Of a stretch of 21,814 nucleotides of DNA, positions 16,890-21,814 are shown one piece after another. The notes under the pieces were generated by a model, which was given only the letters and a program-made list of their open reading frames with translations, ran no database searches and was not told the DNA's origin. Positions within the stretch are counted from its first letter, which is position 1. Each line of letters opens with the position of its first letter. Both the position numbers and the translations under genes were made by a program. This DNA is from Anaerobacillus sp. GTDB lineage: Bacteria > Bacillota > Bacilli > Bacillales_H > Anaerobacillaceae. Location of the stretch: assembly GCA_007120055.1 (NCBI GenBank), contig SKOL01000770.1, forward strand, positions 1 to 21,814. The letters run 5' to 3'.

Positions 16890-17210
16890 ACATGTGATAA
16901 AAATACGTTAATTACCTTTACCACTAATCCAAAATGCTTTTGAATCCTTATTATTTTTTTCTAAAGCGCTTTCGGAAAGTTATATAAAAACTATTCAACT
17001 CTATTAACTTTCCACAATCGACTTTAGTACCCCAACGCCATTTCACCAAAGCGCTTTCGGAGTGTGCAAAAAAAACATTTACTCTATCAACTTTCCGTAT
17101 TCAACTTCAGTTCTAAAATCAATTTTACCAAAGCGCTTTCGGAAACGCAATATTTTTTTAATGTACTTAAACGTACATCACGAAAACCTAACTTCTCAAA
17201 GTACTTTCAG
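16874..17210. repeat. Tandem array of operators upstream of the transport operon
   Basis: Four strong copies of an AAAGCGCTTT-core palindrome lie at 16874-16889, 16960-16975, 17045-17060 and 17127-17142, plus a degenerate one at 17195-17210 (core AAAGTACTTT). Centre spacings are 86, 85, 82 and 68 bp. The second and third intervals also share sequence between operators: CTCTATTAACTTTCC (16999-17013) and CTCTATCAACTTTCC (17082-17096), so at least part arose by tandem duplication. A weaker look-alike (AAAATGCTTT core) is at 16928-16943. Most of the 428-bp gap between the regulator and binding-protein genes is filled by this array. Confidence 0.85.
17161..17178. promoter_or_regulatory. Inverted repeat ATGTAC-N6-GTACAT
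   Basis: A 6-bp inverted repeat with a 6-nt spacer lies between the fourth operator and the end of the regulator gene. It is a different sequence from the operator palindrome. A related string, GTACGAAACGTAC, occurs at 206-218 near the left end. It may be a second binding site or chance. Confidence 0.25.
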
Positions 17211-17241
17211 ATAAAGAGATAGCTGCTTCGTATCTCTTTAT
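17211..17241 (-). terminator. Inverted repeat overlapping the regulator stop codon
   Basis: A perfect 11-bp repeat (ATAAAGAGATA with TATCTCTTTAT, 9-nt loop) spans the TAA of the LacI-family gene. It is A/T-rich and not followed by T residues on the minus strand, so it is a poor intrinsic terminator; some readthrough from the regulator into the transport operon is possible. Confidence 0.4.
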
Positions 17242-18254
17242 CCAATTAAATTTTCTCTAGTTGATCCTCTAATAATTAATTCAACCGGGATTGTTATAGC
17301 TGAAAACACCTTATTGTTTTCATTAATTTGGCTTAAAAGTACTTTTGCAGCATTTTCACCTATTAAATCGGTATCTTGTCTAACTGTTGTTAATTTTGGA
17401 GTCATAAACCTAGCTAACTCAATATCATCAAATCCAATGATTGAAAAATCGTCTGGAACATTCAGTCCATAATCTTCAATGGCATTTATCGCACCAATTG
17501 CCATCATATCACCGCCAGCAAAAACAGCAGTTGGTCTCTCATTTAACTCTAGTAATCGTTTCATGCCTTTATATCCACCTTCGTAGGAGAAAAATCCCCC
17601 TTCAACGATATAAGAAGATGGTATATTTAACTCAAGTTTCTCTATAGCATGTTTAAAGCCTCTTAACCTCTCAATTCCAGCAAATGTACTTTTGTGTCCA
17701 CTAATATGGGCTATTTTTTGATGACCAAGAGAATGTAAATACTCTACTGCTTTTTCACTCCCGGAAAAATTATCACTGTACACGACACTTGACTTATTAC
17801 TGTGTAAGTCAATGACGACACTTGGAATTTTAGAGTCCATTAACTTCACAACTTCTTGATCATCATAATTCGAACAAACAATGATAATTCCATCAACACC
17901 ACGGTGTATAGCATGATCTAGGTAACTTTTCTTTTCTGAACCAATATTTTGACTTAAAAAGATAAGATCATAACCAATTTTTTCTACGCGCTGTTTAAAA
18001 CTTTGTATAACAGCACTAAAGAACGGGTGCTTGATCCCTACACCGAGATCCTCAATAAAGATAACTCCTAAAGTCCATGATTTCTTTGTCGTGAGCGAAC
18101 GTGCGATAGAGTTTGGGTAATACCCCATTTCCTCTACAGCTTCTAAAATGATTTTTTTCGTTTTTGCACTCACATCATGATAATCATTTAAAGCTCTAGA
18201 TACTGTCGTTATTGAAAAACCAGTTTTTTTCGCTATATCATAAATAGTAGCCAC
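17238..18254 (-). CDS. LacI/GalR-family transcriptional regulator
   Basis: A 338-residue DNA-binding regulator. The N-terminus ATIYDIAKKTGFSITTVSRA is the classical helix-turn-helix, followed by the hinge region around NSIARSLTT, then a two-lobed periplasmic-binding-like effector domain (about 60-332). It starts with GTG, behind GGAGG at 8 nt. There is no C-terminal heptad extension like that of E. coli LacI, so a dimer is expected. It is very probably the protein that binds the AAAGCGCTTT palindromes in this window, since two lie in its own promoter region. The effector is unknown; a laminari-oligosaccharide is the obvious candidate. It could repress the transport operon, laminarinase and chemoreceptor genes. 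Confidence 0.92.
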   Translation of the reverse strand: MATIYDIAKKTGFSITTVSRALNDYHDVSAKTKKIILEAVEEMGYYPNSIARSLTTKKSWTLGVIFIEDLGVGIKHPFFSAVIQSFKQRVEKIGYDLIFLSQNIGSEKKSYLDHAIHRGVDGIIIVCSNYDDQEVVKLMDSKIPSVVIDLHSNKSSVVYSDNFSGSEKAVEYLHSLGHQKIAHISGHKSTFAGIERLRGFKHAIEKLELNIPSSYIVEGGFFSYEGGYKGMKRLLELNERPTAVFAGGDMMAIGAINAIEDYGLNVPDDFSIIGFDDIELARFMTPKLTTVRQDTDLIGENAAKVLLSQINENNKVFSAITIPVELIIRGSTRENLIG

Positions 18255-18267
18255 TCATCATTCCTCC

Positions 18268-18320
18268 ATAGTCGAAAGCGCTTTCGACTATATAATATAA
18301 TCTTAACCTTAAAAAGTCAA
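18268..18320 (-). promoter_or_regulatory. Regulator promoter with operator at the start site
   Basis: On the minus strand TTGACT (18315-18320), a 17-nt spacer and TATTAT (18292-18297) form a good sigma-A promoter. A perfect 24-bp palindrome (18268-18291, core AAAGCGCTTT with arms ATAGTCG/CGACTAT) directly abuts the -10 and covers the expected transcription start. It lies just before the GGAGG of the regulator gene. This is a strong layout for autorepression. Confidence 0.8.
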
Positions 18321-18403
18321 GTTATTATAAATTAAAAATTATGACTTTATACTATGTTTGAGTATAAGTTAGTAATAACGTCTACTCAATGTATTAGTAT
18401 AAA

Positions 18404-18452
18404 CCGAAAGCGCTTTCGATCTCATGTTACAACTTTTACTATACTAAGTCAA
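18404..18452 (-). promoter_or_regulatory. Second candidate promoter and operator upstream of the regulator
   Basis: TTGACT (18447-18452), 17 nt and TAACAT (18424-18429) resemble a weaker sigma-A promoter, with the operator CCGAAAGCGCTTTCGA (18404-18419) again just downstream. It is 132 bp (centre to centre) from the promoter-proximal operator. The operator is convincing; the promoter is less so. Confidence 0.55.
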
Positions 18453-18492
18453 GAGTCTCCAAACAAAAAGCTTTGCAATTTATTAAATTGTT

Positions 18493-20532
18493 TTACTTAA
18501 TTTTAAAAGAATCTATTTTTTCCGACAAAGTGTCTGCCAATTCATTTAAACTCTTGGAGGATGATACAATCTTCTCAGTTCCTTGCCTTTGAATATTTAA
18601 ATGGGTTGCAATAGACGCTACTGAATCCTTATTTTTATGCGAAAGATTTTCAACATCTATAACAGAAGAATTCACCTCTTCAATAGTTGCTGAAATTTCC
18701 TCGGATGTCCCTAATAAACGATCGGCTTGATTTAATAGCTCTTTTACTGAGTGTTCAATCGTTTCAAAAGAGGAAACTGTCTTTGTGATTAACTCTTTCC
18801 CTTCAACAACTCCCACTTCATTTCTATTAAGAGCATCAATAGAACTTTTCGAACTTTCACTGATACCTATAACAATTCTATTAATGTCATCAGAGGCCTT
18901 TGAACTTTGATTCGCAAGTTCACGGATCTCTTTTGCAACCACTGCAAAACCACTGCCATTGTGTCCCGCACGAGCCGCTTCTATACTTGCATTTAATGAA
19001 AGTAAATTAGTCTGTGACGCAATATCTTTAATAGTAGTTACAAATTCCCCAATTTGATCGAGTGAAGAAACTAGTCTTGAAACCGTTGACTTTATCTCAT
19101 TAGAACTTAGGCTAATTTCATCAAACTTTTCTACACTATTTTTAATCAATGTTGTTCCAGAATTAGTTTGTTTATCTACACTCTCAATTTCTCTTACAAA
19201 ATCATTGACCGTATTAACAACCCCAGACACACTAGCGGCAACAGTATCTAGTGCTACTGAACTTTCTTTTAAGTTAATGTGTTCCATTTCAACACTTTTG
19301 TTTATTTGCCCCAACAGTACTGTAACTTCCTCAATTGAGCTTAAATTTTCTTCCGTCAAAGTCAACAAGCCTGAAGCAGAGCTCGTTAGATCGGATGAAG
19401 ATTTCTGAATCCCTTCAATCAATAAGATCGTATTTTCATGCATAGATGATAAACTCTTTGAAATCTCACCTATTTCATCATTTTTCTTTAAAAACTTTTG
19501 ATCAACAATAGAACGATAATCATAACCAGCAAACTTGGAAACGGTCTGTGATAACCTAGATATTGGATATAATTTAAGGTGTAAGTACATTAATGTTGCA
19601 CTACCTACGCCAATAAGTAAAACTATAAAAATAATAGCCGAAATAATAGCATCGTCTAACTGTTGTTTTTTAAATTCATCTATTGATGAGCCTACAAATA
19701 ATATACCTTCAGTCTCACCAGTTGTTGATTTAATTGGGTAGTAGCCGCCCTGAATATTCCTACCGTTCTCTAAAGTTAATTGTTTTATTAAAACTTCACC
19801 ATTCTCTATGACTGTTTTTACGATTTCTTGATCTTCTATCTCTACATCTACAAGTCTAACCTCTGGTGTATTGCTAACGTCAACATTTGTATCAAATATC
19901 GTTGATACGACACTCTTGTTTCTATCAAAGATGGTTACTTCTGTTCCAGTTGCATGGACAAGATAATCAAAATATGAATTATCTAGGTATTTCGATATTT
20001 CTACAAAGCCAACTAGATTTTTATTTTCATTGTAAATCGGTCCAATTGACCGCAATACCATTCCATGCTGATTTACAGATTGATTTTCCAAACGCTTTTC
20101 CTCTTGTAAAACATCAAATAAAAACGGGTCCGCTTCCCACCCTTGCCGATTATTGTTTGAATAATATATTTCACTCATATCAGGTGAAAATATAGTAAGT
20201 ACATTCGTGTCAAAGTTTGTTGCAAAATTTAGATGGTACTTATAGGATTCATCTTTTATTATTTCTTTCATTTCTTCAATATCATTACCAGAAAGTTGTT
20301 CCTGAAAAAAGCTTGAAGTTGCAATTGCCTCGACGAGTGCTGCTAATCTTGAATTTTCTTGCTTCATAATTGTGTTAAAAATTAAATAGTTTTTATCATT
20401 GCTATCGTACATCACTTGATTTGTATAATTATAGCTACGGTACATCAGTGTCCCGGAAACTATAACTAAAGAAAGGAATAATGAAATAATAACAAATAAT
20501 GTTACTTTTGCCTTAAGCGATATTTTCAGCAT
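18493..20532 (-). CDS. Methyl-accepting chemotaxis protein with extracellular Cache-type sensor
   Basis: A 679-residue transmembrane chemoreceptor. I chose the ATG at 20532 because GGAGGT lies directly upstream; the ATG at 20544 overlaps it. One membrane helix (about 10-32) leads to an extracellular sensor (about 33-292) with [11 protein letters not shown] and [17 protein letters not shown], a pattern I associate with double-Cache (Cache_3-Cache_2) sensors. A second helix (about 295-317), a HAMP domain and a long coiled-coil signalling domain follow. The conserved hairpin tip is about 503-537 ([32 protein letters not shown]). No terminal methylesterase-binding pentapeptide is seen. Two operators upstream put it in the glucan regulon, suggesting taxis toward a glucan product or by-product. 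The ligand cannot be read from the sequence. Confidence 0.93.
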   Translation of the reverse strand: MLKISLKAKVTLFVIISLFLSLVIVSGTLMYRSYNYTNQVMYDSNDKNYLIFNTIMKQENSRLAALVEAIATSSFFQEQLSGNDIEEMKEIIKDESYKYHLNFATNFDTNVLTIFSPDMSEIYYSNNNRQGWEADPFLFDVLQEEKRLENQSVNQHGMVLRSIGPIYNENKNLVGFVEISKYLDNSYFDYLVHATGTEVTIFDRNKSVVSTIFDTNVDVSNTPEVRLVDVEIEDQEIVKTVIENGEVLIKQLTLENGRNIQGGYYPIKSTTGETEGILFVGSSIDEFKKQQLDDAIISAIIFIVLLIGVGSATLMYLHLKLYPISRLSQTVSKFAGYDYRSIVDQKFLKKNDEIGEISKSLSSMHENTILLIEGIQKSSSDLTSSASGLLTLTEENLSSIEEVTVLLGQINKSVEMEHINLKESSVALDTVAASVSGVVNTVNDFVREIESVDKQTNSGTTLIKNSVEKFDEISLSSNEIKSTVSRLVSSLDQIGEFVTTIKDIASQTNLLSLNASIEAARAGHNGSGFAVVAKEIRELANQSSKASDDINRIVIGISESSKSSIDALNRNEVGVVEGKELITKTVSSFETIEHSVKELLNQADRLLGTSEEISATIEEVNSSVIDVENLSHKNKDSVASIATHLNIQRQGTEKIVSSSKSLNELADTLSEKIDSFKIK

Positions 20533-20563
20533 TTTTACCTCCATTATTATTATTGCTCAGGTC

Positions 20564-20579
20564 CCCAAAGCGCTTTCGG
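20564..20579. promoter_or_regulatory. Proximal operator before the chemoreceptor gene
   Basis: CCCAAAGCGCTTTCGG lies about 32 bp before the chosen start, within the probable 5' leader. With the site at 20649-20664 it forms a pair with centres 85 bp apart, the same spacing as in the transport-operon array. Confidence 0.72.
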
Positions 20580-20648
20580 TTTTAAAATAAAAATTGGTAT
20601 ATCCCCTCCCTTTCAGATTTCGCTATTTTTATGGTTTGTTCCACTCTA

Positions 20649-20703
20649 CCGAAAGCGCTTTCGATTTAAGTTTAAGTTTATATTTATTAATTTTAGTTGT
20701 CAA
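20649..20703 (-). promoter_or_regulatory. Chemoreceptor promoter with operator
   Basis: A perfect -35 TTGACA (minus strand, 20698-20703) is followed at 15 nt by TATAAA (20677-20682) or at 17 nt by TAAACT. The operator CCGAAAGCGCTTTCGA (20649-20664) lies just past the expected start site, as at the regulator gene. The spacing of the -10 is not certain. No sigma-D-type motility promoter was convincing. Confidence 0.6.
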
Positions 20704-20955
20704 TGCTATTTACCGATAAAGTGATTGAAAATTTAGAATTATAAATAAGAGGTGCCTGTCACTCCCCGGTTTTTGTAAGTTTTTGTCGAAAACAAAACTA
20801 CGTGTTGGAAATACTGGCGTTTCACTAATAAAAAGTATTTTAAAATAAAAATAATTGATCTTTAGGCTAATAAAACGTTCTAGGATAAGATGTCTCGCGA
20901 GTAAATATATAGTATGAAGTGTATCAATCGATAAAGTAAAAAAATAACCACAATA

Positions 20956-21004
20956 AAGGCTATTCCATGAGTATTGAACGTAAATAATACTTTGGAATAG
21001 CCTT
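20956..21004. terminator. Long hairpin, possible terminator
   Basis: A 12-bp perfect stem AAGGCTATTCCA/TGGAATAGCCTT (20956-20967 and 20993-21004) continues inward with six more pairs (20970-20975 with 20986-20991). T content after the stem is modest on either strand. It may end transcription of the decarboxylase-like gene or shield the chemoreceptor promoter from upstream readthrough. Confidence 0.5.
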
Positions 21005-21045
21005 AATTTATCTTATATTGTTCAACGTAGCAACTTCTCCGCTTT

Positions 21046-21192
21046 TTAAAGCTTTGTCAACTCAATAACCGTGGTTGAGTTTTCATCACTACATGTACCG
21101 TACAATTCATTCATTAAAAAGGTAACTTTTTTTGGTGTTCCACAAAAGTATGGCAAAAGATATAATCCGTGACAGCCTAAGTCTAAGTACAC
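21046..21192 (-). CDS. Possible small protein or gene remnant, 48 codons
   Basis: An open frame from GTG reads VYLDLGCHGLYLLPYFCGTP and continues to TVIELTKL before a TAA. GGAGG overlaps the GTG rather than lying upstream of it, so the start is doubtful; the frame stays open a few codons further upstream (RPERLVE) until a TGA. Three Cys and mixed composition look protein-like, but I recognise no family. It could be a remnant of a larger gene or chance. Confidence 0.2.
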   Translation of the reverse strand: MYLDLGCHGLYLLPYFCGTPKKVTFLMNELYGTCSDENSTTVIELTKL

Positions 21193-21228
21193 CTCCACCA
21201 GTCTTTCGGGGCGTCACAGTGACGGATT
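21164..21228 (-). other. Complex inverted repeat after the decarboxylase-like gene
   Basis: AATCCGT (21164-21170) and ACGGATT (21222-21228) are complementary, and further short pairings (GTGAC 21169-21173 with GTCAC 21213-21217) allow alternative folds. A separate CGTCAC-A-GTGACG palindrome is nested at 21212-21224. It directly follows the gene stop and lacks a T run. A 3'-end RNA structure is possible. Confidence 0.35.
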
Positions 21229-21814
21229 CAACCAATAATTTCTCCCCAACCGTTTTTTTCAGTAGCATAGAAGTCTCCTACTATATACTGGCCACCAAGA
21301 ATATTTAATGGGGTAAAGTCTCCTAGTGGGTCCTGATCTGTTCCTCGAATTTCTACGTCTACTCTACTATTATAGATTTCTTTAAGCTTAAAATCAGGTG
21401 AGGTATCTCTTTTTATAATTTGAGTTAGTTCCATACCTCGCCCTTTTGCCTTTGGTACGCACTTCATGTTGAGATGAGGAGTAACACAAGGCTTTTTAAA
21501 ACTATTACATTTATTTTCTAAATGACAGCTTAGTTTTACGATTTCAACACCATTTCGTTGTGCCACTGCTACAATCGTTGAATCGTTTTCCTCTAATGAA
21601 ATGTTCGCATACTTTTTTGGATATCCCCAAAGCTCTCTTCCGGCCGCAATCGCTGAATCGTTATTTTCATATTCAAAGATATAGTACCCCCCTAACAACC
21701 CCTGATAATTCACGGGAACAACAATAGCACAATCCATGAAAGGGACTTTATCACAGTTTGTAAAATCGGTGATGGAGATAATCATTTTATTATCCACATA
21801 TTCAAAAGGAGTCG
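21228..21814 (-). CDS. Acetoacetate decarboxylase-like protein, 5' end outside the window
   Basis: This frame is open to the right edge, so the N-terminus is missing; the GTG at 21797 is not a likely start because the upstream codons (TPFEY) continue the family pattern. The visible 189 residues plus a few match acetoacetate decarboxylase-fold proteins, usually about 245-260 residues. GRELWGYPKKYANI contains the Lys-Lys pair where the second Lys forms the Schiff base in acetoacetate decarboxylase. LGGYYIFEYENNDSAIAAGR precedes it as expected. True acetoacetate decarboxylation to acetone and CO2, or action on another beta-keto acid, cannot be distinguished. It has no operator of the glucan type in view and is separated by about 700 bp from the chemoreceptor gene, so it is probably a separate unit. 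Cytoplasmic. Confidence 0.82.
   Translation of the reverse strand, partial: TPFEYVDNKMIISITDFTNCDKVPFMDCAIVVPVNYQGLLGGYYIFEYENNDSAIAAGRELWGYPKKYANISLEENDSTIVAVAQRNGVEIVKLSCHLENKCNSFKKPCVTPHLNMKCVPKAKGRGMELTQIIKRDTSPDFKLKEIYNSRVDVEIRGTDQDPLGDFTPLNILGGQYIVGDFYATEKNGWGEIIG

Larger units (their letters stand above)
20704..21227. other. Gene-poor interval between chemoreceptor promoter and decarboxylase-like gene
   Basis: About 520 bp with no open frame of 60 codons or more. It holds a long hairpin (20956-21004), a minus-strand open frame of 48 codons (21046-21192), complex inverted repeats near 21164-21228 and a short GGTGCCTGTCACTCC motif at 20751-20765. The remaining sequence, especially 20770-20950, is A/T-rich and shows me nothing recognisable. 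Confidence 0.6.

Noticed and set aside
16810..16893. Upstream extension of the binding-protein frame to 16893
   Set aside because: The extension covers the TATAAT promoter and operator and would bury the lipoprotein signal peptide; GGGGGA before 16809 decides the start.
18477..18491. CAATTTA-T-TAAATTG palindrome after the chemoreceptor gene as a terminator
   Set aside because: The loop would be a single base and the stem is almost all A/T, so a stable terminator hairpin is unlikely; no good terminator was identified for this gene.

Overview
The window looks like a chromosomal segment of a low-GC Gram-positive bacterium of the Bacillaceae type, possibly alkaliphilic or salt-tolerant. The reasons are strong GGAGG-type ribosome binding sites, GTG starts, a lipoprotein sugar-binding protein, a sortase-anchored and very acidic surface enzyme, a YesL-type DUF624 protein and MsmX-style ABC importers without their own ATPase. 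Every gene I can support is on the minus strand, so transcription runs from high to low coordinates.

The window is dominated by a beta-1,3-glucan (laminarin-like) utilisation locus. In order of transcription: a partial acetoacetate decarboxylase-like gene at the right edge (21228-21814, probably unrelated); a methyl-accepting chemotaxis protein (18493-20532); a LacI-family regulator (17238-18254); a 428-bp control region with a tandem array of operators; then an apparent operon of lipoprotein solute-binding protein, two permeases, GH1 beta-glucosidase, GH30 enzyme and a GH161/GH94-like phosphorylase (16809 down to 7744). A separately controlled, very large cell-wall-anchored GH16 laminarinase follows (3342-7541), then a DUF624 membrane protein and two aldo/keto reductases.

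Inferred working model: the surface GH16 enzyme, holding glucan through about five CBM4/9-like modules, cuts it to oligosaccharides. The binding protein and permeases import these, using an ATPase encoded elsewhere. Inside the cell GH1, GH30 (possibly for beta-1,6 branches) and the phosphorylase degrade them.

Two things stand out. First, the phosphorylase is interrupted by one in-frame TAA inside a conserved motif; the rest of the frame is intact on both sides, so this is a very recent nonsense mutation, a sequencing error, or something stranger. Second, a palindrome with core AAAGCGCTTT occurs at least nine times, plus degenerate copies, in front of the laminarinase, transport operon, regulator and chemoreceptor genes, and in degenerate form before one aldo/keto reductase. 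This links chemotaxis and glucan catabolism in one predicted regulon. Upstream of the transport operon the sites form a diverged tandem repeat spaced about 82-86 bp, and the two sites before the chemoreceptor are 85 bp apart. No tRNA, rRNA, CRISPR array or insertion sequence was seen.
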